From Micavibrio sp. TMED2 (lineage in GTDB: Bacteria > Pseudomonadota > Alphaproteobacteria > TMED2), in contig NHBH01000009.1 in assembly GCA_002168225.1 (NCBI GenBank), forward strand, positions 505,609-569,608: a stretch of DNA of 64,000 nucleotides. The letters run 5' to 3'. Under the pieces are notes generated by a model. That model saw only the letters and a program-made list of their open reading frames with translations, had not been told where the DNA came from and did no database searches. A program made the translations under genes and the position numbers. Below are positions 40,892-50,131 of this stretch, in pieces. Numbering within the stretch: the first letter of the stretch is position 1; every line of letters begins with the position of its first letter.

Positions 40892-41770
40892 CTAGTCGAC
40901 AAGTTCAGCCGGGCGGGCAGACACCAGAATTGATGGATCGAGCTCCTCGGCATTGTCTGCCTGATCGAGTTCTTCATCCGACATTTCACTGAAATCCGGG
41001 ATATCGACCGAGACGGCACCATCTGCAATCAGATTGGCCCGGCGCTGGTTATAGAGATTGCGCAGGCTGGCGTAGTAATCAACCGAGGAAGACTTGATCT
41101 CGCGAATGGCGTCCAGTGACTCCGACCGTGCGGTGAGGGCGGTTGCGGTGCTGCTGGCAATCGCATATTCGCCGCCGACATGCTGGTTGTCGATCAGGAT
41201 GCCAACCGGGTTGGTGACGATATCGACGACAAAGCCGACCGTATCACGCAGGTTAGAGGGCCCAAGCAGTGGCAGGACCATATACGGGCCTTCACCGACA
41301 CCCCAGACAGCGAGGGTCTGGCCAAAATCTTCTTCCTCGAACTCGAAACCGTTTTCGCCGGCGGGGTCAAGGAAGCCGCCGAGACCGGCTAGTGTATTGG
41401 TGACAAAGCGCACCAGTGCGGTGCCGGCACCTTCCATGTCGCCCTGCAGGACCTGATTGCCGAAAATCAGCGGGGTGCGCAGGTTGCGCAGGATGTTGGC
41501 GATGCCGGTGCGAATGGTTTCCGGCAGCGTATCGCGATAAACTTCGGCGGCAGGCTCAAGAGCAACTTCGTCAACCGCATCGTTGAAGGCAAAAATCTGG
41601 CGATTTACCGGCTCGATCGGGTCATAGACTTCACCGAATTCAGTGCTGTTCTGGGTGCTGGCGCATGCTGACAGGGTCACGGCGGCCATGAGAACGATGA
41701 CGAGTTGCCCCAGACGGCTGGCTGTGTGGCGATGCGCAGTCAAGAAGCGCTCTTTGAAAATAGTAACCAT
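40892..41770 (-). CDS. mlaA: MlaA (VacJ) family outer-membrane lipoprotein
   Basis: From the ATG at 41770 the product has 292 residues; the signal sequence ends with a lipobox (VTLSACAS), so the cysteine is lipidated. The VacJ domain begins DPIEPVNRQIFAFNDAVDEV and includes RTGIANILRNLRTPLIFGNQVLQGD, TNTLAGLGGFLDPA and a GPSNLRDTVGFVVDIVTNPV block. MlaA removes phospholipids from the outer leaflet of the outer membrane and hands them to MlaC. The C-terminal 40 residues are acidic. A frame extending to 41845 is open but starts before the natural signal peptide. Confidence 0.94.
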   Translation of the reverse strand: MVTIFKERFLTAHRHTASRLGQLVIVLMAAVTLSACASTQNSTEFGEVYDPIEPVNRQIFAFNDAVDEVALEPAAEVYRDTLPETIRTGIANILRNLRTPLIFGNQVLQGDMEGAGTALVRFVTNTLAGLGGFLDPAGENGFEFEEEDFGQTLAVWGVGEGPYMVLPLLGPSNLRDTVGFVVDIVTNPVGILIDNQHVGGEYAIASSTATALTARSESLDAIREIKSSSVDYYASLRNLYNQRRANLIADGAVSVDIPDFSEMSDEELDQADNAEELDPSILVSARPAELVD

Positions 41771-41899
41771 GGGTTCAAACTTGTCCTGAGGCGCGATGCT
41801 CGTCGTCGAATACTGGAATAAAAATCTTGTCAAAACGGCAGCCAATATAGGATGCGGCTGCCTGCCCGAGTTCCGGCTGATTTAACGTGCAACAAGTAT

Positions 41900-41981
41900 C
41901 ACCTATAGGTGGGCATAACTATGGCGCTCCGTTCCGGATTGTGCGTCGCGGAACGAGTGTTGCCAATTCGCACCATAGGTG
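41900..41981. promoter_or_regulatory. Nested palindrome cluster between mlaA and a thioesterase gene
   Basis: The perfect palindrome CACCTATAGGTG (41900-41911) and a near copy CACCATAGGTG (41971-41981) flank a 7-bp inverted repeat, CGTTCCG (41930-41936) and CGGAACG (41949-41955). An 8-bp direct repeat, GTGTTGCC, at 41957-41964 and 41979-41986 is also present. The cluster sits in a 378-nt gap between divergent genes, so it probably binds a regulator or forms a structured RNA. There is no gene in the rest of the gap. Confidence 0.55.
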
Positions 41982-42148
41982 TTGCCGGAATGTCGAATGG
42001 CGGCTCTGGCCGCACGCAAACAAATTGCCTGAAATCACTTTAAAAAACCATAAAATCAGGCGCTTTTCTGTTGTCTGGCGATGATCCGTGCTAGGTGTAT
42101 TTTCGGTTCAGCTTTTTGCCCTAACATGATGATTTCCAAATCCGCGTG

Positions 42149-42616
42149 ATGTCTCTTGCTCCATATGAATGTCAGGTTCTCGCGGCATGGCTCGACTATA
42201 ACGGCCATATGAATGTCGCCAGCTATCTGAAGGTCTTTGACGTCGCGACCGATCATGTATTTGCGCAACTGGGTATCGGTCCGGAGTATGTGGAGGAGGC
42301 AAAATCTTCCCTGTTCGCGGTCGAGCAGCATCTGGTCTATGACCGGGAGCTGCGTGAGGGAGATAAGGTCGCGGTCCGGGCCAGTATGCTTGAGGTTACC
42401 GACAAAAAGCTCCATATCATCATGACCATGCATAATCTCGACGGGGCATATCAGGCAGCCAGTTGCGAACATCTTTTTATTCACGTGGACATGGTCACCC
42501 GGCGCGCGGTGTCATGGGGCAGCGACGTTCAGACCCGGCTTCGGTCTTATGTTGAGCCGCTTGTCGACAATGCGCTCAAATCTCGTATCAACCGCGCCAT
42601 TCAGGTGCAGCGATGA
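42149..42616 (+). CDS. Thioesterase family protein (hotdog fold, 4HBT-like)
   Basis: The 155-residue product starts at the ATG 42149 (a GTG lies one codon earlier). The hotdog signature AWLDYNGHMNVASYLKVFDVATD contains the Asp-Tyr-Asn-Gly-His-Met core of YbgC-like thioesterases. Next come EQHLVYDRELREGDKVAV and EHLFIHVDMVTRRAVSW. The long C-terminal helix recalls thioesterases of carnitine/betaine-CoA metabolism, but the substrate is unknown. Its stop codon overlaps the start of the pentapeptide gene (ATGA). Confidence 0.9.
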   Translation: MSLAPYECQVLAAWLDYNGHMNVASYLKVFDVATDHVFAQLGIGPEYVEEAKSSLFAVEQHLVYDRELREGDKVAVRASMLEVTDKKLHIIMTMHNLDGAYQAASCEHLFIHVDMVTRRAVSWGSDVQTRLRSYVEPLVDNALKSRINRAIQVQR

Positions 42617-43155
42617 TCTGTTTTCTTACTGGTTTCCGATATAACATCATGCGTATTCTTGGCATTCTCCTGCTCGCTTGTACCGGTATGACGACGCCTG
42701 TGCTGACCGGCGCTGCTCTTGCCGAATGCACCGATTTTGCTGCACCCGGCGTCAACTGGCGTCGCTGCTTTCAGGACGGGCAAAGCCTGCCCGATAGTGA
42801 TCTGACCGGTGCGCAACTGCGCGATGCCACCTTCAAACGGGCGGATTTGAATAACAGCCTGTTCATCGGTGCCGATATCTATCGCGGCAAGTTTATCAGC
42901 GCGAAGCTGGAGAATGCTGACTTCACCGATGCCAATCTGCAGTCGGCTGACTTCACCAAGGCTGAACTGGCCGATGCCAATTTCACCAATGCCGATCTGC
43001 GCAATGCCCGGTTTGTCGGGGCCATTCTGCATGGTGCCAATTTCACCAATGCCAGCGTTGAGGGAGCGATCTTCCGCAATGCCGATCTGTCCGGTGCCAT
43101 CTGGATCGATGGTGTACGTGTCTGCAAGCAGGGGTCTGTCGGTACATGTCGGTGA
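42613..43155 (+). CDS. Secreted pentapeptide-repeat protein
   Basis: The start overlaps the preceding stop codon in ATGA form; an internal ATG at 42649 would give a more typical signal peptide (MRILGILLLACTG...ALAE). After the signal, about twenty tandem pentapeptides of type A(D/N)LXX form a right-handed beta-helix, for example FKRADLNNSLF, ENADFTDANLQSADF and NADLRNARFVG. One cysteine lies near each end, possibly a disulfide. The biochemical role is unknown. Its end overlaps the ClC gene by 10 nt. Confidence 0.9.
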   Translation: MICFLTGFRYNIMRILGILLLACTGMTTPVLTGAALAECTDFAAPGVNWRRCFQDGQSLPDSDLTGAQLRDATFKRADLNNSLFIGADIYRGKFISAKLENADFTDANLQSADFTKAELADANFTNADLRNARFVGAILHGANFTNASVEGAIFRNADLSGAIWIDGVRVCKQGSVGTCR

Positions 43156-45053
43156 CCGAAGAAGCCGACACATCCCCGGACCCTGACAGGTCACAGGAAA
43201 AGTCAAAAAAAACCAAGCATCACAGGCGGTTCAGGGCTGGAGCGTACAGACGACTGATGCTGACCGGCTTGTGGCGTACCATTGTGCGCCGCCCGGCCTT
43301 CTGGTTGTCGGTTCTGGCGGTGCTGATTGGGTTTGCCAGCGGCGGTGCAGCAGTGCTGTTCCGACTTGCCGTGGATGAGGTGCAGCATCTGCTCTACGGG
43401 GCCGATGAACGGCTGTTATACAGCGCCATGAGCGCCTTGCCGTGGTGGCATTTGCTGCTTGCACCGATCATTGGCGGGTTGCTGATCGGCATTCTGCGCC
43501 GCTTGCTGCTGCCCGAGCGCCGCATTCTCGGCATCGCCGACATTATTCAGGCAAGCTCGCTGCACGGTGCTCGGATTTCCCTGCGCAATGGTCTCGGCTC
43601 CGCGCTCAACAGCGTGGTGGCACTCGGTGCCGGTGGCTCGACCGGACGCGAGGGGCCGACGGTGCACCTTGCTGCCGCCATGTCGTCATGGCTGGCGCGC
43701 AAGCTCCATGTAACCGAAACCATGACCCGAACCCTTGTCGGGTGCGGCGTTGCTGCCGGTGTTGCGGCATCCTTCAATGCGCCGATTGCGGGCGTGTTCT
43801 TCGCGCTTGAGGTGGTGATCGGCCATTATGCCCTCTCGGCCTTCGCTCCGATTGTGATTGCTGGAGTGGTTGGCACCGTGCTCTCGCGCGTTGTTATCGG
43901 TGACTATCCTGCCTTTATCTTGCCGGAACTGACCACGCCAGCCCCGATCGACTACCCGTTATTTGTTGTACTCGGGCTGATCTGTGCGCTGGTTTCATTG
44001 GCGCAACTGGTGGCCATCAAGCGCTGTAACAACATTTTCAACGGCCTCGATGTGCCGCATCTCGTCAAACCGGCGATTGCCGGGGTTGCGCTCGGTCTGA
44101 TCGCCATTGTCCTGCCGGAGGTCAGCGGCATCGGGTATGAGGCGACGGATCTGGCGCTGAGGGGCGATGTGTTCCCGCTCGCCCTGCTTGTGATCATGGT
44201 CTTCGGCAAGGTTTTGGCGACGGCACTGACGCTGGGCAGTGGCTATGCCGCCGGTATTTTTGCACCCGCCCTGTTTGTCGGGGCGATGATCGGTACCGCC
44301 TTCGGCGCGGGGCTCAATGCCCTGTCGGTATCACTGGCCTCGGATATCGGACTTTACGGTGTGGTCGGCATGGGGGCGGTGGCGGCACCAATTCTTGGGG
44401 CACCGATCTCGACCATCCTGATTATCTTCGAGATGACCGGCGATTATTCTGTGACTACCGCCGTCATGATCGGCGTTGCGGTTTCCTGTCTCGTCGCCCA
44501 GTCCGGTTTCAGCCGTGAGTTTGCCAATGGCTTCTTCGCCTGGCAGTTGCGCCAGCGTGGGGTCAATATCAATGCCGGGCGTGAAGACGGCATCATCCGC
44601 AACACAAATGTCGGTCGGGTAATGCGCCGGGAGTTCTCAACCATCGGACCCGAGGCCAGCTACAGCGAAGTCATGGACAAACTGCGTGAAGCCGTCTGGG
44701 GTGAGCTGTTCGTGGTGGATAACCAGCGCCGCCTGATCGGGGTAATCACCATTCCAGACCTGAATGCGGCGGCACTCGCCACCTCGGCGGATGTAAATAC
44801 ACTGGTGGCTGGGGAGCTGTGTCGACGCTCGCCCGCCACGCTGGCCGCCAATGATCCGCTCGATCTGGCGATGGAGACCATGGAAAGCGCGCGCGAAAGC
44901 CATCTACCGGTGGTTGACAGCATGGAGCACCATGTGGTCGTCGGCTTCCTGCATGAGCATGATGTCATGACCGCCTATTATCAGGCCCTGCTGCAGGCGC
45001 GGGCGGAGGAGCGTGGCCAGCGCTACGAGCATTCCGGCCATACTCATGTCTAG
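43146..45053 (+). CDS. ClC-family chloride channel/antiporter with CBS domains
   Basis: The 635-residue protein has a polar, basic N-terminus, about ten to eleven membrane helices of the ClC fold, and two C-terminal CBS domains (about residues 485-600). Selectivity motifs are GAGGSTGREGPTVH (the GREGP gating-glutamate loop, typical of H+/Cl- exchangers) and GSGYAAGIFAPALFVGAMIG (the GxFxP motif). Anion exchange with protons across the inner membrane is likely. The gene overlaps the pentapeptide gene by 10 nt, so the three genes starting at 42149 form an operon. Confidence 0.94.
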   Translation: MSVTEEADTSPDPDRSQEKSKKTKHHRRFRAGAYRRLMLTGLWRTIVRRPAFWLSVLAVLIGFASGGAAVLFRLAVDEVQHLLYGADERLLYSAMSALPWWHLLLAPIIGGLLIGILRRLLLPERRILGIADIIQASSLHGARISLRNGLGSALNSVVALGAGGSTGREGPTVHLAAAMSSWLARKLHVTETMTRTLVGCGVAAGVAASFNAPIAGVFFALEVVIGHYALSAFAPIVIAGVVGTVLSRVVIGDYPAFILPELTTPAPIDYPLFVVLGLICALVSLAQLVAIKRCNNIFNGLDVPHLVKPAIAGVALGLIAIVLPEVSGIGYEATDLALRGDVFPLALLVIMVFGKVLATALTLGSGYAAGIFAPALFVGAMIGTAFGAGLNALSVSLASDIGLYGVVGMGAVAAPILGAPISTILIIFEMTGDYSVTTAVMIGVAVSCLVAQSGFSREFANGFFAWQLRQRGVNINAGREDGIIRNTNVGRVMRREFSTIGPEASYSEVMDKLREAVWGELFVVDNQRRLIGVITIPDLNAAALATSADVNTLVAGELCRRSPATLAANDPLDLAMETMESARESHLPVVDSMEHHVVVGFLHEHDVMTAYYQALLQARAEERGQRYEHSGHTHV

Positions 45054-45166
45054 GCCCGTAACAGAGCCGCTGATTCGCGGGTTTTGCAGTTTTGATTGCG
45101 GGTGAAACCGGTTTTTGCCTGCAAAATCAGCAAAACGACGCTGGCCGAGCGCTAAAACCACGGTTT

Positions 45167-45184
45167 TCATGACGGTATCATGAC
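45167..45184. promoter_or_regulatory. Direct repeat of TCATGAC in the gap before the HNH gene
   Basis: TCATGAC occurs at 45167-45173 and at 45178-45184, spaced by one helical turn (11 bp). Each contains the palindrome TCATGA. The gap (45054-45317) has no gene; these may be operator half-sites. Weak evidence. Confidence 0.3.
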
Positions 45185-45317
45185 AAAATGCCCGGAAATC
45201 TGCCCCTCACATTGTTTTAACGGGCAAAATCACTTACTTAATTGGCAATCTTGCTGCTGGTCATAACGGTGTGCAGGTGCGCAGGTGGACATGACCGGCG
45301 ATGGATGGAGGTGCTCC

Positions 45318-45881
45318 GTGCAAACCATGCCTAACGGCTGTCCGGCGCTTGTACTCAATGCCGATTTCCGGCCATTGAGCTATTTTCCCCTGTCACTCTG
45401 GTCATGGCAGGATGCGGTCAAGGCTGTGTTCCTCGACCGGGTGAATATCGTCAGCCGCTACGATACGACAGTGAGCTCGCCGAGCTTCGAGATGCAGCTG
45501 CCGAGCGTTATTTCCCTGAAAGACTACATTGTCACCAATCGCAAGCCGGCCTTCACGCGCTTCAACGTGTTCTTACGTGACCGCTTCATGTGCCAGTATT
45601 GCGGTGGCAAGTTCCCGACGCCGGAACTGACCTTTGACCACGTCATTCCACGGTCAAGGGGCGGACGGACGAGTTGGGATAACGTCGTCACATCCTGTGG
45701 TTGCTGTAACCTGCGCAAGGGCAACATGATGCCGGCCCATTGCGACATGCACCCGATGAATACGCCGATTGAGCCCAACAGCTTCCAGCTGCAGGAAAAT
45801 GGCCGGTCCTATCCACCCAACTTCCTGCATGAGAGCTGGCGTGACTTCCTGTACTGGGATGCCGAGCTTGAGGATAACTGA
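45318..45881 (+). CDS. HNH endonuclease
   Basis: A GGAGG at 45307-45311 sits six nt before the GTG at 45318, which decides the start over the nearby ATGs at 45291 and 45327. The 187-residue protein begins VQTMPNGCPALVLNADFRPL. The HNH motif is CQYCGGKFPTPELTFDHVIPRSRGG, followed by WDNVVTSCGCCNLRKGN, so the zinc is held by two CxxC pairs and the catalytic His is in FDHV. This group is common in alphaproteobacteria as a stand-alone nuclease of unknown target, distinct from homing or restriction enzymes. Confidence 0.95.
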   Translation: MQTMPNGCPALVLNADFRPLSYFPLSLWSWQDAVKAVFLDRVNIVSRYDTTVSSPSFEMQLPSVISLKDYIVTNRKPAFTRFNVFLRDRFMCQYCGGKFPTPELTFDHVIPRSRGGRTSWDNVVTSCGCCNLRKGNMMPAHCDMHPMNTPIEPNSFQLQENGRSYPPNFLHESWRDFLYWDAELEDN

Positions 45882-46008
45882 TCCCGGTTATTCCACTGAC
45901 GGGGCGAAATTCCATCATTCCGCTATTGCTGATCGGTATGCTTCTTGCGAGGGTCAGGGTGTATTCTGCTGAACCCGATCCGTTTCCCATGTCCGTGGCG
46001 CTGCTCAT

Positions 46009-47667
46009 ATGTCCCTGATGCTGTCCAAAGAGTTTCGCATTACCGCAAGCGATGGTACGCCGCTGGCGGCGACACTCTATGAACCGACCGCAAAAACCGG
46101 GCTTGAGGCGCCGTTATGCCTCGTTGTCATCAATGGCGATGCCGGTGTGCCGCGCCGGTTCTATGCGTCGTTTGCCGAGCATCTGGCCGGGCGCGGGGCA
46201 GCGGTACTGACCTATGATTACCGGGGAATCGGTGGGTCATTAACCGGCGATGTGAAGGATGCGCGGGTCACGGTCTCCCAATGGGGCAGGCTCGATGCCA
46301 CCGGTGCCTTGCAATGGGCGCAGCAATATATCGCCAAGCTGCCGGTTTTTGTGATCGCCCACGGCATTGGCGGTCAACTCGCCGGGCTGACCGATAATCC
46401 CGATCAGGCGAATGAGTATCTGTTTATTGGTGCCAGCCTCGATCACTGGCAGTACTGGCCAAAATCCGAGCGGATGCGTCGCAGCTGGCGTCACTCCGGC
46501 AAGGTGCCAATGCTGGTCCGTACCTTCGGCTGTCTGCCACGGGGCACCCTTGGCAACAAGGTGGAGATACCCGGCCCGGCGGCACTGCGCTGGGTCCGTT
46601 GGGCCCGGCATGAACTGGGGGCAGCCGGGGTCGAGAAGGCTGCTGGCTTCAGCGCCATGACGGCACCGATTACTGCCTACAGCTTTGCCGATGACGAGTG
46701 GTCCTCGATGATCGGTGCGCAGGCGCTGCTCGATTGTTTTCCCAATTCACGCTCGGTTCATATTCCCCTGACGCCGCACAAGGCCGGGTTGGAAGAGATA
46801 GGCCATCACGGCTTCTTTGAGCCCATGGGCGAGGACCAGCTCTGGCCACGTGCGACAGAGTGGCTGCGGCGGGAAATTCCACTGGTGATGGCACAGCGCG
46901 CGGAGGAGGCAGCGGCGAAGCGTGCTGCCGCCGGGTTGCCGCCGAAGCCGACCAAACAGGCGGTTGAGCGTGCTGCGAAACTGCGCGCCATGGCCGGGGT
47001 TGAAACTGCCCGCAAGGCCGCCGAGGCCGCCGCACAGGCGGAGCTTGAGGCAGCGAAACAGGCGGAGGAAGAAGCGAACCGGCAGGCAGGACGTCGCCGG
47101 GGGCGTCGTCGATCAGCCGCTGCTGGCGGTGCCGAGGCCGGTGCCCGCATGTCGGCACAGGAACGCCGCGCGCAACGGGCTAGCCGCAGGCAGGAGCGGG
47201 AAGAGCAAACCGCAACGCCAGCGACCCCTGCAGCCTTGCCGGATCAGAGAGGCAATGACCGCGAGGTGGCCAGAACCGCTGCCGGTGATATTCGCGAAGG
47301 CCTGAAAACCGGTGCGCTCAGTGCATTGTCGGCGGCTCTCGGTGGCAAGAAGAAACCGGAAGTGCCTGCAGCCCCTGAGGCACAAGCGACGGAACCGTCC
47401 GCACAGGAGCGGGCGGAGGCTGCGGCCAACCGTGCTGCAATGGCAAGGCGTCGCAGCGCCGATACCGGCGGTGCTCCTGTGGATGCAGCAGAGGCGCGTC
47501 GCCAGGCTGCTGCTATTGCTCGCATGGCCAAGGCTGGCGAAGCTGCCGGTGACAAGAGTATCGACGAGAGCAGTCGCATTGCCGGGGATGGGGTTGCGCG
47601 GGATCGGTTCCGGCGGGTGCCGTCGCGTAAAGATGATCGCGGCGTCAAGGATACGGATGTCGAGTAA
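46009..47667 (+). CDS. Alpha/beta hydrolase-fold protein lacking the nucleophilic serine, with a long Ala/Glu-rich tail
   Basis: Residues 1-290 form an alpha/beta hydrolase of the COG4757-like group (ASDGTPLAATLYEP, LTYDYRGIGGS, GHHGFFEP near the C-terminal His). The nucleophile elbow reads FVIAHGIGGQLAG: homologues have GHSxGGQ, so Ser is replaced by Gly at position 119. The acid (FADDEW) and His remain. The last roughly 250 residues are Ala, Arg, Glu and Gln-rich, partly coiled coil and partly disordered, which is unusual for this fold. The protein probably acts in binding rather than catalysis. The frame is otherwise intact. Confidence 0.85.
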   Translation: MSLMLSKEFRITASDGTPLAATLYEPTAKTGLEAPLCLVVINGDAGVPRRFYASFAEHLAGRGAAVLTYDYRGIGGSLTGDVKDARVTVSQWGRLDATGALQWAQQYIAKLPVFVIAHGIGGQLAGLTDNPDQANEYLFIGASLDHWQYWPKSERMRRSWRHSGKVPMLVRTFGCLPRGTLGNKVEIPGPAALRWVRWARHELGAAGVEKAAGFSAMTAPITAYSFADDEWSSMIGAQALLDCFPNSRSVHIPLTPHKAGLEEIGHHGFFEPMGEDQLWPRATEWLRREIPLVMAQRAEEAAAKRAAAGLPPKPTKQAVERAAKLRAMAGVETARKAAEAAAQAELEAAKQAEEEANRQAGRRRGRRRSAAAGGAEAGARMSAQERRAQRASRRQEREEQTATPATPAALPDQRGNDREVARTAAGDIREGLKTGALSALSAALGGKKKPEVPAAPEAQATEPSAQERAEAAANRAAMARRRSADTGGAPVDAAEARRQAAAIARMAKAGEAAGDKSIDESSRIAGDGVARDRFRRVPSRKDDRGVKDTDVE

Positions 47668-47689
47668 CGATCAGGCCGCCGATAGCGAC

Positions 47690-48286
47690 CTATTCGGCGT
47701 CGGCAGGTTCACGCTGTACGAACCACGCCTGAACAATCAGTGCCAGACCGCCGGCCAGTGACAGCAGGGCGTTATATCCCGCCATCGAAATGCCGAACAG
47801 GCTCCACGCTACATCGCCACAGGAGACGGTGGGGGCGGCCAGCAGGTGTGCGCGCAATTCCTCGATCGAAGCACCGGTAGGCAGCGCCGGGCTGCAGGAG
47901 GCGAGACCCGCCCACCATGCCTGCTCCACGCCAACATGGAAGAAGGCAATACCGCTATTGGTGAGCAGGGTAATGCCGGTTGCCAGTATCAGGATCGACT
48001 GAATGAACTTGTTCCGTACCAGTGTCACTACAATCAGGCTTAGTCCGATGGCAACGATCCACGGCCAGCGCTGGGCGATACAGAGTTCACAGGGCTGCAG
48101 GCCATAAACGAACTGACCGATGAGGGCGCTGCCGAGGGCGATTGTACTCAGCAGGATGGCTCCAACACAGGTCATGCGACCGGTGATGCGCGGGCCGGTT
48201 TTGAACTCCACAGGATTGCGACCGGACAGGCCATGAAGGTCAGTACCGCCGATACCGGAAGCGCTCAACTGCTGCCCTAATCCCAT
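47690..48286 (-). CDS. dsbB: Disulfide bond formation protein B (DsbB-like)
   Basis: The 198-residue protein has four membrane segments. The first periplasmic loop carries CELC (QPCELCIAQRWPW) and the second loop holds a Cys pair (LASCSPAL and VSCGDVAW), the two redox pairs of DsbB. It reoxidises DsbA using quinone. The gene is 87 nt downstream of the DedA-like gene on the same strand. No dsbA is seen nearby. Confidence 0.92.
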   Translation of the reverse strand: MGLGQQLSASGIGGTDLHGLSGRNPVEFKTGPRITGRMTCVGAILLSTIALGSALIGQFVYGLQPCELCIAQRWPWIVAIGLSLIVVTLVRNKFIQSILILATGITLLTNSGIAFFHVGVEQAWWAGLASCSPALPTGASIEELRAHLLAAPTVSCGDVAWSLFGISMAGYNALLSLAGGLALIVQAWFVQREPADAE

Positions 48287-48373
48287 GTTTCGATGTCCAT
48301 TTCTGCCCGTGTTGCGACCATCATGGCCGCTTGCCCGATGTCGGCTGATTATATAGGCGATTTTCAGTCTAAC

Positions 48374-48976
48374 TCAAATCACGTGTCCGATAACGACAAA
48401 TCCGGCAACCAGCAGCAGGAAGGCCAGAAGGGCCAGCCAGGGCAGATACTTCTCGATAAAGCTCTTGATCGGCGGCCCGAACCAGTAGAGCAGGGTGGCA
48501 ATCAGGAAGAACCGCGCGCCGCGTGAGGCAAAGGATGCAGCGATAAAGACCAGCGGGTTCAGGCTTGCGACACCAGATGCGATGGTGATGACCTTATAGG
48601 GGATCGGCGTAAATCCACCGGCCACCACGATCCAGATACCCCATTGCCGATACAGGTCGGTGAAGTGCTCGAATTTATCGCCGTATCCGTAAAAACTCAG
48701 CACCGGTTCGGCAATAAGGTCAAAGAACAGGGCGCCGATGGCATAACCGGCAATGCCGCCCACAACCGATGCCAGTGTACAGATCAGCGCATGACGGAAT
48801 GCCTTGGCCCGGTCGGCTATCACCATCGGGATCAGCATGATGTCCGGCGGCACCGGGAAAAACGAGCTTTCGGCGAAGGAAACCCCGGCCAGATACCATT
48901 GGGCATGGCGATGGGCGGCAAGGCCGAGGCTCCAGTCATAGAGGCGGCGGATCGGCTGGGCGATAAAGGCAATCAT
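48374..48976 (-). CDS. YqaA/DedA-like membrane protein (SNARE-associated family)
   Basis: From the ATG at 48976 the product has 200 residues. It contains FAESSFFPVPPDIMLIPMVIADRAKAFRHALICTLASVVGG and GGFTPIPYKVITIASGVASLN, the paired motifs of the YqaA branch of the DedA family. Four to five membrane segments are predicted. Family members are thought to move lipids or support membrane potential; the function here is not known. In-frame starts further upstream are possible but the sequence before 48976 looks non-coding. Confidence 0.9.
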   Translation of the reverse strand: MIAFIAQPIRRLYDWSLGLAAHRHAQWYLAGVSFAESSFFPVPPDIMLIPMVIADRAKAFRHALICTLASVVGGIAGYAIGALFFDLIAEPVLSFYGYGDKFEHFTDLYRQWGIWIVVAGGFTPIPYKVITIASGVASLNPLVFIAASFASRGARFFLIATLLYWFGPPIKSFIEKYLPWLALLAFLLLVAGFVVIGHVI

Positions 48977-49254
48977 GTGCGGTATCTGAAACGGATCATG
49001 GGAAAATGCCGTGGGACAGGGCATCGGGCATTGTGCTAGACGGGTGATGCCTGAGATTGAGTACCTATCGCAAGACAAACATTCATAACTGTTTGAATAT
49101 CATGACTGGTCCATCCACCCTACCAGTGCTGCATCCAATCCGGTCGCTGGCGACGATGGCGTACCGCTCAGGATCGGTTACATGTCGGCCAATCTGGGCC
49201 AACTGGCGGGCCGGTGGGGCGCTTGTGAAAATCAACGTAATGGAGTGATCGGGC

Positions 49255-50115
49255 ATGGCTGATACTGTCACATCACAATCGGTGATCTACAGCGCTGATT
49301 TTCTAGAAATCCAGCAATGCCGACGGGGCGTTTTCGGGTTCTACAAGACCGATACGGTGCAGGGGCGGTCACTGGCGACCTATGGTGAGCTATATGATCC
49401 ACAGGTATCGCTGCTGCTGGAACTGATCGAGCCGGATGATCTTGTGATCGATGTGGGGGCGGGGATCGGTGCCTATACCATCCCGCTGGCGCGCAAGCTG
49501 TTGCGTCAGGGCGGGGTGGTTTATGCCTTTGAACCGGCGCGGCTCAACCAGCAGTTGTTGAGCATGAATGTAGCGCTGAACCGTCTCGTCAATGTTTTCG
49601 ATTATCGCCACGCTGTTGGCAAAACTGTAGGCAGTGCGCGAACCCCGTTGATGAATCCGCTGAAAAAGCAGGATTTTTCCAAGCTGCCAAATGTGGCCGG
49701 GCAGGGTGATCCGGTACAGGTTGTGACGCTCGACCAGCTGGAATTTGCCCGGTGCAGGCTGATCAAGATCGATGTGAACGGCAGCGAGGAAATGGTGCTG
49801 AGCGGTGCGGCCCAGCTTATCGAACGGCTGCAGCCGGTACTGTTTCTGGCATATCCCGGACAGGGGCGTCTGGCCGGGGTGCTGAAACTGCTCGAGAGTT
49901 TCGGCTATGAGGCATGGTGGCACTTTGCCGATCTGTTCCAGCCCAACAACTTCCGACGCGCTGATAAGAACCTGTTCGACGGGCAGGTGCCGGACATCAA
50001 TATTCTGGCATTACCGAAACAGGCCGGTGCCCGGTTCCCGAACATGGTGCCGGTCGAGGGCGTCGAGGATGACTGGGAACCGGCGCTTGCGCGCGGTCGT
50101 GCCCGATCAGGCTGA
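49255..50115 (+). CDS. FkbM family methyltransferase
   Basis: The 286-residue protein starts behind a GGAG site. It shows DDLVIDVGAGIGAYTIPLARKL (SAM-binding motif I), VVYAFEPARLNQQLLSMNVALN, VVTLDQLEF and LIKIDVNGSEEMVLSGA, the order of FkbM methyltransferases that modify sugar or lipid groups. Its final 25 residues are basic and Arg/Ala-rich. It converges with the TPR gene. Involvement in O-glycan methylation is only suggested by the glycosyltransferase 6 kb away. Confidence 0.9.
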   Translation: MADTVTSQSVIYSADFLEIQQCRRGVFGFYKTDTVQGRSLATYGELYDPQVSLLLELIEPDDLVIDVGAGIGAYTIPLARKLLRQGGVVYAFEPARLNQQLLSMNVALNRLVNVFDYRHAVGKTVGSARTPLMNPLKKQDFSKLPNVAGQGDPVQVVTLDQLEFARCRLIKIDVNGSEEMVLSGAAQLIERLQPVLFLAYPGQGRLAGVLKLLESFGYEAWWHFADLFQPNNFRRADKNLFDGQVPDINILALPKQAGARFPNMVPVEGVEDDWEPALARGRARSG

Positions 50116-50131
50116 CCGGTTCCGTTGATGC

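Noticed and set aside
49057..49271. Two overlapping short open frames on opposite strands between the DedA-like and FkbM genes
   Set aside because: They overlap each other, have no ribosome site and no features; likely random.
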